NCBI GenBank assembly: GCA_020698575.1
Contig: CM036255.1
Location: 1,483,501 to 1,547,500, forward strand
Reading direction: 5' to 3'
DNA: 64,000 nt
DNA from: Bostrychus sinensis
Taxonomy: Eukaryota > Chordata > Actinopteri > Gobiiformes > Eleotridae
The stretch's first letter is position 1. Every line of letters starts with the position of its first letter. The notes under the pieces are model-generated. The model was not told the DNA's origin and did not search any database. It saw only the letters and a program-made list of their open reading frames with translations. The translations under genes were made by a program, and so were the position numbers. Positions 23,405 through 36,100 of the stretch are shown here, in pieces.

Positions 23405-24040
23405 CAGTGGTCCCCAAACCTTTTACTGTCCTGTACACCTTCAGGCACCAGCAGAAGGCTCGTCCCTTAGGTTCTCAGAGCTCGTTCATATGGAACCATG
23501 TAAGAGATGTACTTTGGTGTTAAGCCATGAAGAGACTCATACTCAAGCAGAGCTCTTTCAAAGTCTATTCTCTGAGCTGACAAGAAGCCAGTTCTTATGA
23601 CTTGCCTCCTCAAAGCCTCAACCTCCCAATTCTTTGGCTGTGAATCCCACCCACAGAGGATCGAGGCCAATAGGAAATCCCAGGTCTCTCTCCTCTACAG
23701 GCCTCTCACGTCTGTGGACAGGGTTTACAGCCGAGGAATTGGCCAAAATGAACTATTTAATAAATGACCAGTCTTATCAGTGATCAAACACTAGTTCACT
23801 TACAAAAGAAGGAAATCTACCATTTAGCCTTCAGAATAAACATTACTAAATACAGTTACTGAACACAAAAAAGGTATGTTTTGCAAATCTGAGAAGGCAC
23901 CTCAGACAGAAATAGTAAGAATTCAAGTTAATAAAGATCACAAATAATTAGGCTGTTTGAAAATCATGTTTTTAATTTTGTTTTCACATACTCTTTTTAT
24001 GTACACCTGGGGTACCTGCACCACAGTTTGGGAACCACTG
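23405..24040. mobile_element. hAT-like MITE in the ppp1r9a 3' region
   Basis: Ends CAGTGGTCCCCAAACC and AGTTTGGGAACCACTG. Flanks acctgcag (23397-23404) and acctacag (24041-24048) agree at seven of eight positions. Inside (23467-23670, -) is a frame with LLEYESLHGLTPKYISYMVP, resembling the C-terminal region of an L2-type LINE reverse transcriptase. Confidence 0.7.
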
Positions 24041-24974
24041 ACCTACAGAAAAAAATGACACATTCTCTATGCTAATAATTCTATGAACAGTAATGACTGC
24101 TGCTGATTGGTGGACAGGGAGAGAACTGGAACAATATTTGATCAAACACTGGAAACATCTCTTACACTCATTTTTATTTTAGCAGAAGTTAGTTTATTAA
24201 TGTTTAGTTGGAAAAACTGTGCTACTTCTGTCCCATTCCTGAAATCATTTTACATATAATTAATAATTTATTTTAAAATCACTGACAAATATGTCCCAAT
24301 ATGATTTTTAAAGTGACAATGATTCCTGATCACATTTAAGAATAAATGCCTGATATTATAGGAGTAGAAGAGAACATGACATTTTTTAGTATTATAATTA
24401 TTTATTAGTTTTAATTATAGCAAGCTATGTACATTTTTGTCCCATGTTTTTATTCTCAAAATGATTACTGCAAGATCTATATTTTTCCCTTCATGTAGCT
24501 CCACATGCCACTGTATAATTCTGACTTGTTTTTAATCCTTTTATTGTTATTTATTTTCCTATTTAATGAAGCAAATGTTTATCATAATTTATGGCAATTA
24601 ACACATAGTAACTATGGTAGTCTCCCAGAATGCTCTGGTGAATATATTTTAGATTTGGATCAGCTGAGTTGAGAACAGAGGAACTGTCCTGTCCTGCTCG
24701 TACTGTAGTGCTACTCCAAATATACCCACAACCATCACCTCTTCACAAATATTTGTTAGCGCTCTGGCCTTTGGTCTTTTGTATGAGCAATACGCTGAAG
24801 CCTGAGGCCTTGTTTTCTACTGTGTCCATGTGATCAGCGGAGGTTAGAGGTCAGGCGTGTTGTGTGTGTTTGGCTTAGGTCTTTTCTACACTTCTGTTCC
24901 TTGTTTCCTGGTTTGTCTTTCCTTTGCTCCTGCTCACGTTCTGCCGATTTTCAGGACCAGGATCTGTCACACTC

Positions 24975-24980
24975 AATAAA
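24975..24980 (+). terminator. Candidate polyadenylation signal for ppp1r9a
   Basis: AATAAA followed within 40 nt by a GT-rich tract (tctctgtgtcttgtc), about 2.4 kb after the stop codon. Other AATAAA hexamers occur at 23835 and 23930 inside a hAT insertion. Choice between them cannot be made from sequence alone. Confidence 0.35.
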
Positions 24981-25108
24981 TTGTGCAGTTTCTGTCTCTG
25001 TGTCTTGTCATTTTCATCAATAGTGACCCATTATCCAGGCTCAGAGGAAGGGTTACCCACAGGAAGTACATCAGTCATCAAACTTATGTAGAATCAATAT
25101 ATGCAGTA

Positions 25109-26265
25109 CAGTTAGGTCCAGAAGTATTTGGAGACTGATACAAGTTTTATTATTTTAGCCTATCAAAATGTATTCAAAATACAGTTATATATTAATATGT
25201 GCTTAAAGTGCAGACTCTCAGCTGTGATTTAAGAGTATTCACGTCCAAATCAGAGAAAGGGTTTAGGAATTTCAGCTCTTTAATGTGTAGCTGCCTCTTT
25301 TTCAGGAGCTCAAAAGTAACTGGACAGTTGCTTCAAAAGCTATTTCTTGAGCTGCATGGGCTTTTCCCTCATTAATCAATCATAAACTGAGCAGGTTAAA
25401 GGTCTGAACTTGATTCCAGGTGGTACACTTAATTTGGAAGCTGTTGGCCTGGCCAAAAAACATCTAAAAAAGCCAGTCCAGGTCTGGAACAGCATTCTTT
25501 GGACAGATGAGACTGGAGAAGGCTTGGAACACCTCATGACCCAAATCTAACCACATCTTCTGTAGAACCTGGTGGAGCAGTGTGAGCCATGAGCTGCAGA
25601 ACTTCCACTGACACTGAGTCACTGGTGTTTACTGATGATGTGACAGAGACAGAAGCAGCCAGATGAATTCTGAAGTGTATAGAGATATAATTTCTGCTCA
25701 CATTCAGCAAAATGCTGAAAAGTTCATGGACAGCACTTCACACCACAGATGGACAATGACCCAAAACACACTGCAAAAGCAGCCCAGAATTTTTTTAGGG
25801 CAAATAAGTGAAATATTCTGCTATGGCCAAGTCACTCACCAGATCTCAGCCTGATCGAGCTGCATTTCATCTGTTTAAGACAAAACAAGCAACGACTGAA
25901 GACAGCTGCAGTAAAGGCCTGGCAGACCATCACAAAAGAGGAAACCCAGTGTTTGGTGATGTCCATGGGCTACAGACTTCAGGCAGTCATTGCCTACAAA
26001 GGATTTTTAAAAAGTATTAATAATGAACATTTTATTTGTGGTAATGTTCATTTGTCCAATTACGTCTGAGCCCTTGAAAAAGAGCCTGCTCCACATTAAA
26101 GAGCTGTAATTCCTAAAACTTTTCTCTGATTTGGACATGAATACTCTCAAATTACAGCTGAGAGTCTGCACTTTAAGCACATATAAATTATATAACTATA
26201 TACTACATAACTATATTTTGAATATGTTTGTTAAACAGCTAAGTGTCCAAATATAGACCTAACTG
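25109..26265 (+). mobile_element. Decayed Tc1/mariner transposon with long inverted repeats
   Basis: Ends CAGTTAGGTCCAGAAGTATT and its complement at 26245-26265, next to a TA target; inverted arms are about 210 bp. Transposase remnants read in several frames: DNDPKHTAKA near 25750 and SPDLIELHF-like codons near 25845. Multiple stops and frameshifts, so inactive. Confidence 0.85.
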
Positions 26266-26392
26266 TCTCTGCACACCAGGAGGCAGAGGATCCGCTGTGG
26301 TAAATCCCAAAATGGAAAAGCCAAAAGGGAAAATTTTACTACAGCCTTTACAACCTTTATGGGACATGCATTTAAAGATCTGTATCATAATG

Positions 26393-26660
26393 CAGTGGTT
26401 CTCAAACTGTGGTGCAGGTACAGCTAGTGGTATGTGAGCTTCATCTGGTGGTAGAAGTTCAGTTCTGATTTAGTTTGTTTTAGTCCTGAGTTAGACCACC
26501 ACTTTTTAACCTCGCTTAGACCTGCTTTAGTTTAGTCCTGGTTTAGACTTGGTTTAGTCCTGGTTTAGACTTGGTTTAGTCCTGGTTTAGTACTGGTTTA
26601 GACCTGCTTTAGACCCAGTTTAGTCCTGGCTAAGTTTAGTTTAGTCCAGTGTTAGTCCTG
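26393..26660 (+). mobile_element. hAT-like left end with GGTTTAG satellite
   Basis: CAGTGGTTCTCAAACTGTGG followed by about 15 CTGGTTTAGTCC-like units; no right end seen. Lies 0.2 kb upstream of the asb4 first exon region. Confidence 0.55.
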
Positions 26661-26741
26661 ATGTTTAGACAGTGTTTCGCTCCTCAGCTCAGATTTTGGC
26701 TGCTCCTGACCCCTGGGCCCGTCCCCTCCTCTGAGCCACAG

Positions 26742-26750
26742 CTATTTTTA
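26742..26750 (+). promoter_or_regulatory. MEF2-like A/T box upstream of asb4
   Basis: CTATTTTTA lies 131 bp before the first candidate ATG and fits the MEF2 core except for the last base. Another A/T-rich box (ttattttttcc) follows at about 26774. No clear TATA box or initiator is visible, so this is only a suggestion. Confidence 0.2.
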
Positions 26751-26841
26751 TTTCGCCTCACTTTACGGCTGGTTATTTTTTCCTCTTCTATGTCCTGACA
26801 CTTGTTGCCCCACTGCCCCTCTTCCTCCTCCGCTCTAAAAC

Positions 26842-26955
26842 ATGTCTGAGCTGAGAGCCTCACACCGAGGCCATGCTGGAGCCAGTCTTGGTCGCATGTC
26901 TCTCGTTCCTCGCGCGTGTCCTCGGTGCGGTTTGGAGAGCAATATTAGCGGTTGA
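26842..26955 (+). other. Possible uORF in the asb4 leader
   Basis: ATG at 26842 opens 37 codons ending TGA at 26953-26955. It overlaps the candidate ATG at 26873 in another frame and ends 46 nt before ATG 27002. If the transcript starts upstream of 26842, this would favour initiation at 27002 over 26873. Transcript start unknown. Confidence 0.3.
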
Positions 26956-27001
26956 GTGGAGTGAACCGTTCACGGAGCCAGGGCCCCCTGCTCCCGGGGC
27001 C

Positions 27002-27161
27002 ATGGCGGAGCTAAGCAGGCAGCTGAAGAAGCGCTTCCTGGAGGCGCTGCAGGCCGACGACGCTCAGGGGGTGCAGCAGATCCTCCACACGGGCAGGGTG
27101 GACATCGACACGGTGCTGGAGGTGGACGACCCCAGCATGGTCCTGGCCTCCTACAAACAAG
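27002..27161 (+). CDS. asb4: asb4 exon 1 (start codon)
   Basis: MAELSRQLKKRFLEALQADD to VLASYKQ, then one base of a Gly codon. The donor is G|GTCAGA and runs straight into a GGACA tandem repeat. The open frame extends upstream to 26873 without a stop. Confidence 0.92.
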
Positions 27162-30100
27162 GTCAGACAGACAGGACAGGACAGGACAGGACAGGACAGG
27201 ACAGGCCGGGAGGCGGCGGGGAGGTGGCTGCTTGCGCTTTCACGCACGTTTTACGAAATCTACAATCATTCACGATGTTAAGTTCTTTATTTGGGTCTCG
27301 TCTTAGAGGGGGCGGGGCATTCTCAGTGGTCTTTTCTAGTACAGACAGTGGTGGACGAAGTACTCAAAATCTGTATGCACGTCAAAGTACTGTTACCTAA
27401 AAAATAATATTACTCAAGTCGAAGTAAAAGTACCTAACCAAAATTTTAACTCTGCAAAAGTAAAAACGTATTGAGTATAAAATTAACTTAAGAAGAAAAT
27501 ACATTTGAGTGTTGTTACAAAATCTTCTTCTTCATCAAAAAATCGTAACAATGATAAAAAATGTTTGACAGCTGTGATATAAAACAAAGGCTTAGCCACT
27601 GATTATTGAGAAAGGGTCGGAGTACGTTTGTACATGGACCTTTTTGTCAAAATGTTAAATAAAACAGAAAAAGCAAAAGGTTCTCAATACCATATTCATC
27701 TATAACATTTTGTGTCACTTTGTTGTCATTTTCAGCCAGAACTGATCCATTAAAAATTAACTTTAACTGAAAATGTTGTCATGTAATGAATAATAGGGCT
27801 TAACTGTACCTGTGTAAAAAAAGAATGGTAAGCTCTTATTTCAGTATTACAGTCTGTGTGCAGGTATCAGGCAAGATGTGAAAAGTGACATTAGGGCTTG
27901 TTTTATTTATCTGGGTTTTGTCCCTGGTTTTATTTGAGGCTCTTTTGCCTTATACAGTGGATGAATGGTGTAGCTGAACATATTCAGGCTGCTTTTATTT
28001 TAAGCTTTGTTGCATAGTATTTCATCAGCTACCACTCATTTAAGCCTGTTTTTCCCAGTCATTAAAATAACAAAACCATATGTCATTAGACTCAATAACA
28101 CCATTATTTGGTAATTATTCATGGAAAAGTGGGTGAAAAGTTCAGTGTTATTGTGACTCGTGGTAACATGCTGTATCTTTAATACTGGCACTTTTCAGTT
28201 ATACAGCAATTCCTTATTACTAGTCAGGTCATGTATAACTCATTAAGACATGTATTGATTCCCATACATGATCCCAATTTAGGTTGACATGTTTTGATTT
28301 TAAACATTTTATCCATTTTATTAGTGTGAAAAGGCATAATATAAGTCCTGGACTTCACTCAGTGACCGCCTGTATTTCAGATGTAGTGTGTATGCAGTAT
28401 TTGGAATTTAGGTGATAATTAGTTCACATTGTATGTCTCCAGATGCACTGGCCTTTATTTCTAAAGTGTGCTACCAATAATGATATAACAATATCAAGAA
28501 TCCATACAAAATAAAATATATAAGTCTTAATTTTAGTAGAAAAATATTTACAATTATTCAATTCAACTTTATTTTTATAGCCCAATATCAGAACAGCTGC
28601 CTCAAAGAGCTTTATAGGAATAGACAAACAAACAAACAAACAAACAAACAGGCAATTAGACTGTCCCAGGACATCCACTGTCCTTAGACAGTGACCAGAC
28701 CTTCTCAGTAAGGGGGATAAAAAACCTAACTGTGGGAAAAATAAAGACCTCAGGAAGAACAACATGAAGGAGAGATCCTGTCCCAGGATGGACAGGCTGT
28801 AGATGTGTCCAGGACTGATGGATAGAGTCCATTTGTTGATAGAGTCTGTAAGCATGCAGCAGGTGAGGAAGGGTTCATCCAGACAGGCCAGAGATGAGAG
28901 GAGGTTAGAAGGGGGTTGTGGGGTCCATAGGAGGTGAAGTTAAGGGCTCCAGGGTGTTTACACCTCAGGACAGGAGCACAGATGGAGCCAGCTAAAGTCC
29001 AGTAGACACTAGAACGTCCAACAGCAAGCCATCTGCAACAGTGGGACAACCTGTGAGCAGCAATAAGCTGATTAAAGTTTTATTGTAATATTGTAAAGCA
29101 GTGGTTCCCAAAGTGGGGTGTTTTATAGAAATCCTGACCATAAGCTTTCTCAAAGAAGAATGTTTTAAGCCTAAACTTAAATGTAGAGACCGTGTCTGCC
29201 TCTCAGGATCCATGCTGATGGCCGCACACCTGAATTGCACCTTTTATCTGTTTCCATGGCATCGATGCACGTTCATGCAAAATGGGAGGTGCTTAACCTT
29301 CAGGGACCCTTCTAATGTTAGTCATGTTCAGAGTTTTCAGTGGGTAAATATTGTCGCTATAAAATAATTATGAATGATTATTATGATCTACTTTCATTGA
29401 CCTATTCCTTGTCCCCTACATCTGACCTAATTCTTGATAACAAATACTCATATTTTTTAAATGATTTTAACCCTTTAAATGTTAGGTTTTTGTGACAATG
29501 CCACCTCGTTTTTGGGTGGTGGTGGCATTGTCTCAAAAAACTAGCATTTAAAGACCTAAAATCTTTACAAACATATCAATATTTGGTATCAGTAGTTAGC
29601 TCAGATGTGGAAAAACAAATTAAGTCAATGACAGCAGAATATAAAAAGAATCTATATTTTTCATAGCGACAAACTGAAAAGCAAGTAAAACATGCTTAAT
29701 GTTGTTTACTTTCTGAGCTGAGCTAGAAATAACAGAAAGACATCATCTCACCAAAAATCCTTCATTTGCATAAACACAAATTATCTAAATACAAAAAATT
29801 AAAAGTACATGCAATGTGCACAACAGTCCCAGAGGATTAAACCATTCTAACACAACAATATTTGCACTTCTGCTGTTTTCAAAGGAAACAAATAAATACA
29901 ATAATAGAAATGCTGAAGTCAGGGGATATTTCTCTAGTTCTACTCTCTTTAGTGGACTTAAATCAACTAATAGATGGGACATTTAGAATAATATCCTTCA
30001 CTCACTACTTTTGGAGAACAAATAAGTAAGGATACTAAAATACCAAGAAGTCATTAAAAATACTCTTAATCACAGAATTTGTTTGGATCCCATTTGTGGC

Positions 30101-33100
30101 ATGTTTGCAGGTTACCCACTAGGTGGAGCTCCACCTCCATGGCTGAACAGTAGTATCATCTCAGGAGACAGTGGGTTTTACCCATGAGAGAGAAGTGTCC
30201 TCTCTGTAGCTCTCCAGTCTCTGGAGCTGCTGTCTCTGAGGACAGACACCTGGGAGGTCCCTTCAGCTGCTGCCTTTCTCTCAGAGGTCACAGCAAATCT
30301 TTCATATGGTACTTTGGCTTTTTTTTTTTTTTTTTTTTTTTTTTTTGGATGGTGTCTTTTTCACATCTGTGTGAAAGTGTGCTGTTTTTTTAATGTGTGA
30401 CCACCAACAGTTTTCCATTAGCATCAGTATGTTAGCATAAATAAATATGCACACAAGACAACAATGCTGAGACTGAAGAGAGCTGTCAGAGGAAGTGCAG
30501 GGTACAGTGTGTAAACGTCTGTAACTATGGATTTGAATAACACATATCAAACTGCACGTGTTGAACGTGGGGGATAGTCCTGGACCAGAGAGCTCCACTC
30601 ACCAGTGCTGGTGGACAGTAGAGTTACCTGTACTTGAACAACTTTTTGACCAGACCATTCTAAGAGTAGTTTTATTGCAACATACTTTTTACTTCATGAG
30701 TAATATTATTTTGAAGTAATTAAGTACTCTACCCACCTCTGTATGTTACCTAGGTCAGTGATTCTCATATGTTGGATTCCAAGTACCTGACCCCCACTCA
30801 CCTGTCTGATGAGGCCCACCTGCTGCATCCTTATAGAGCTGAACTATGATCTTATAGATGAGCTAATGGACTAACAGTCCTAGACACATGTTGCCTGTCT
30901 CTCCTTCAATATGGTCTCCATTCTTTTTTCCCCACAGAAGTTTTTTTTAGGAGTTTTTCCTCACTGAGAAGGAGGGTCTGTTTAGTTTAGTGAAGTTATG
31001 TTGTTGTTATGTTGTTATGTAGTTAAGTTTATGTTTGATTGTGTGACTGAATTGTTTGTTAAGCCCTTTGTGGCGACTGATGTGATAGTGACCTATATAA
31101 ATAAAAGTGAACTGAATTGAAGTATTACCTTGGAAAACATTTAGCTTTCAAAGTATGATCTTTAATGGAGTCCAATAAGGACAAAACAGGAGTAAACGAG
31201 GAACTTAATTGGGACTAAACCTGAATTAAATAAGGACTAAACCTAGACTAAATAGGGACTAAATCAGAACGAAGCCAGGACTAAACTAGGACAAAACAAA
31301 AATGAATCAAGGACTCAACCAAGAATAGAACTGGGTCCAAAATAACCTAAATCAGGACCAGAGCAATAGAATCCTGAGTACCACAGAAGAAGCCAGTATT
31401 ACTAGTTTCATCACTTATGTTTTTACTCTGACTTGAGTACAGTTATTGGCCACTCCCCACCTCTACAGTGCATATAAGGTGGACCCGTGCTGTTATGTAC
31501 TCACCATATACACTGTGCAGATGTCTGTGTTTTGTAAGCAGTATTCTGAACTACTCTGTCTGCATGTTGTCCCAGGATACTGGCTGCCTGGACACAAGCT
31601 GGAGAAGTCCTGGGCCATGGCTCTGCACGTCTGTGTAATGTACAACTCTGTGGCAAGCGCTCTGCTGCTCATACAGGAGGGGGCAGCACTGAACCGGATG
31701 CCTAATGGGAAGACCCCCCTGCATGTGGCCTGTGAGGTGTCCAACCCGGACTGTGTGGCCATCCTGTTGGCTCACGGTGCCAAAGTGAACAGCCTATCCC
31801 TGAGCGGACACACTCCTCTGCACTACTGCATCACGCCCGAGTCCGTGCACTGCGCCAGGCAGCTGCTCCTCAAAGGTCAGCACCAACTACACATCAATAC
31901 TCCATACTGTTAAAACATAAAAGCATGTAGGGGTGTGGTAGACTACACAAGTCATGGTACATCTAAAATCACTCACTATGGTAGTTGGTATGGTAGTTCT
32001 TGTCCCATTTGTTCCTGGGTTATGGCTGGCTGGAGCCTGACTCAGCTACTGTGGGCCTTAGGCATGGAACATCCTGGGCAGTGACCAGTTACTGGCACTC
32101 ATGGCCTAGGTTCTTGAGTCAATTCGAAGAAAATGTGAAATGGTCAAATTATGGAATCAAATCATTACTATGCCTGACAATAGAATAACTAATAAAGTCT
32201 TTAATTGAAGTAAGACAAAGTCAGCCTGGGCTGCAGAGCTTCGAGCCGTCCTTGCGGTAGCACAACTTTAGTATATTTTCTATAGAGCTAAGATAAGATC
32301 AGAGCAAACCTATCGTTGGCATATAAAGAAAAATGGGTGAATGGGATAATGGCTAAACCAAAGTTGTGGACATACAGTATATTCAAATAAAACACACATT
32401 TAGGGCAGAATTTTACGTCAGTGCAAATTTGAGCAGGAATCAAAGGTCCTTGATTGAACAGCTGTGTATAGGAATCCTTCCTCTGGCCGGGATATTTAAC
32501 CAAATCACAGAAGAAGACAGACTCTGTGGGCGGTGTGAGTTAGGTGAAGTGGGAGTGAAACATCATTTTGATAATCAATACAGCAACTTTTTGCCAAAAA
32601 TTATAAAAGTTTACTCCCAAATGTAGCATCACGGTAAGGGTTGATTTGGTCCAGTTGACAGAGAGTGAAGAAAAGTTTAATGTAACATTTTGTTTCATTA
32701 AAAACACAAAAATTACACTCAGAAAGCCGTATCTGGTTTTATTTTAACATGCAAATTTCGTATTTTAAAATTTCTGATATTATTAATCAATATTCCATGT
32801 ATATCGATACGCACTTCCTAGAAAATGATATGATTCGATACAAGGCTGGGCATGTTTGCATGCAAGACACAATAGACCTAATAAAAAAAAAAATCATTCA
32901 TTCATTCATATGGCCCTTTTCCAACAGCACTACATGGTTTTACTGTACTCAGTTCTACCCACTTTGTGAGCTTAATCATTAGGCAACCATCACTAACACC
33001 AGGTACTTTATTGGTACCTGACCAGCTGAGGTTCTGACCGAGCCAAACCAGTGCTAAAATGTGGCGTTGACAGATTGCCGGCCACTGATTGGTCAGAGAA

Positions 33101-36100
33101 TGTTTTCAGTTGTGAGTCATTTATGTAACATTTGAGATTTTCAATGAGATCTGTACATTTCTCTGCCTGGTGGGTGCTGACAACGTCCAGAGGGAGCTGG
33201 ACGGAGCAACCCGAAATGAGAGACTTACCATCAAACGTTGTCTTTTAGCATCTTGCAGCTTCTCATCTTTGTCCCGATGTTGCTGTATGGCTTCCCAAAC
33301 TCTCCTGTACTTCTCCACAGTATCTGGCCTTGCTACTTGTAGCCTTGTATAAACACAAGGACGTCACATCAGTGAGGGACTACTGCCCCTATGACCCAAA
33401 CTCCCCATACAGAGTAAAACCGAATAAAGTAAAGTAGATTAAAACCAAGTAGTGCTGATGGAAAAGGGCCATTAGAGACGATCATTCCCTCTCATATTCA
33501 CTCACTAGTTCACATTAGATTCACCAATTCATCTAGGGCAGGGGTGTCCAAACTATGTCCTGTTGACCCATTTTTATTGGCTCACAGGCTTCATTCTGAG
33601 TTGTCCCACAGTTAGTATGTTAAAAAGCTTCCTATGGCTGCTCCATGTGACTCCACAAGTCTCCAGGGAGTAAAAAGCTTGAACTTTTTAAACAACAGCA
33701 ATTCTGTGTAACTAGTAATTCTAACATCTTCACTTCTTCTCCTACCATTCCCAGGTGTAGCCAGGTCACAGTTATTACATATTCAAACAACAGTTAAGAA
33801 AGGAAAAAAGAAAAATTAGTGGCTGATGGTGTCAAACTTTGTGCCTGTCCCAAGCCTGAATAACTGTGGGGTTTCAGAAGGTACGGAATAAAACCTATGC
33901 CAAATAACCTTTGAGAATGATTCACCGTTGAGTCATCTCTAGAGAGCTGCCCTTCACATAGTGTTGCCAACTTAGCGATTTTGTCACTAGATTTAGTGAC
34001 TTTTCAGACCCCTTTAGTGGGGGGCTACTCTCTTTTCTAAAAAAGAGAGTAGCAACAAATCTAGCAACATTTTTAGCAACCCTTAACAACTGTAATTAGG
34101 CGTTAAAAGTGTTCTGGGAGAGCGTGAGGTGTCGTTTCCCTGCTCTTCCCGCACACATTCCACTGTTTCTGCCTTGTATAGTGAGACAGAGCAGAGCAGC
34201 AGCAGACAGTGCTCTCTTTCACCTTCTGTGAGATGCTGTGCTGTCAGCTGTCACTCAGCAACACACAGCAGCGAGCACAGGATGCACTGTCTGCTCAGTT
34301 TGAACAAATGTAAAACCACTTATGCTAAATAAATTAAGAGGGTTTTTATTTATTTATATAAAAACTGCTTTACTTGGACTCAGGTCCGACATCATTATAA
34401 CGTTATTAAATATTTTGGTATGTTCCGATTAAATTCTTAACATTTTGTAAACAGTTATTATAGGCCATATTAATAAAACTATATTAAAACTCACTTTTCA
34501 GCGTAGTATTATTTTGAACAACAATACTGTTTCTCCAGAACTGTATCAGAGCTGTGGTAGTAACTTCTGCTCATAGAAGTTAGATAAACAAAACATTTTT
34601 TTAAAAGCTTTACAGGACACTATTTCTATTAAAAGAGTTTGTAGAGTGGGATTAGGGGAGAAAACAGTAATGAATTTTATAATAATAGTCTTATTGTGGT
34701 AATATGCAAATAAAGTGTGGCAGCATTTAGCGACTTTTTGAGCTGGGTCTAGCTACATCCCATTGAAATCAACAGTGACTCTGCCTCTGTTGGTTCATCA
34801 GACCTGCAGAAATCCCCAACTCACTCAGGACAACGCCGCTCTCAGATCTCTGTAGATGGATGCACCCTTTGTGTGTTAAAGAGGCAGTACTCAGAACTGA
34901 TGAAGGTCAGCTGTGCACACTCACTGGAAGCTGGACCCACTAATAAATAGCTGTTCAGGTTTTAGTCTGAAGACAGAAGAAATAGCGCCTTATCATCAGG
35001 AAAAGGTTTCAGAATCAGGCTTTTGTGGCATTAATAATGACAACACATCATTCCTTTTGGCTTTTCCCTTCTGGATTGCCACAACCAATCTTCTGCCTCC
35101 TGCACAGTAAAACTGACAGTATACTGTATATACAGCACTTGAGAGTTAGTGTCAACACTGTCTGAGTGAATATATTTGTCTAACTCAGAAAGAGTAACGT
35201 TTACTCTTGTGATAGAGTTACATTTTCAGAATTAATCCAACACTGGAAAGAGTTAGTTTTTTACTCTATGTGTAACTGTGGTTTTACACTCTGCTATAAC
35301 CAACTCTTTATAGTGTCATTAAAGAAGACTCTGGGTTAAGTGTTAATCAGAAATAACAATTTATAGCTAAATCGATTTATTACAAAATGACTTCTAAATA
35401 TACCTAAAACTATTGCAAGGAGAAATAAGACACAATATATCCATGTTATCATACCTCTTTATTTCAAATAAAAAAATAAACATACATGAAATAACAATAC
35501 ATACATTCAACAACAAATTCAATAAAAAAAAAAACATGTTTTCTTCTCAGACAAGACTCTTGTCACCTGCAAAACAGTATGAAAACATTTCTAAATAATA
35601 AAACAAATACCTGTTATTTTACAAATCAGTGTCTCAGCCTCCGTGTGTTAGCTTAGCACATGAGAAATATGATGAAGATGTGGTATGCCCCCCTGTTTGC
35701 CAAGGTTAGTAAAATTTCCTTCTACAAGAGTTTAATCAGAAAAAAATAAAAATGTTTGATTTTGAATGTAGATCTGGAGTTACTAGCTATGGGCTACAGA
35801 TAGCCTAATCACCAACACAGTTAGCTCAGAGACATGAACTTAAATCAGTGTTGAACAACAACAACATAAATACTGTACTAAATGATTTTATGGTATAAAG
35901 ATGAATTTACCACATGTCCTTCATCAAAAACTTTGTCCATTTGGTTTGATCTGGTTTAATGCTGGGCAGAGTCAGTTCTGGAGTGCACCACATTAGTGAG
36001 ACTGGAGTCTGACTCTTGGTGCTGTAGTAACTCTTACAGTGTTCACCTGTTATTACACTGTTTATTAACACTGTCAATGTTAACTCTGGATATTTATCAC

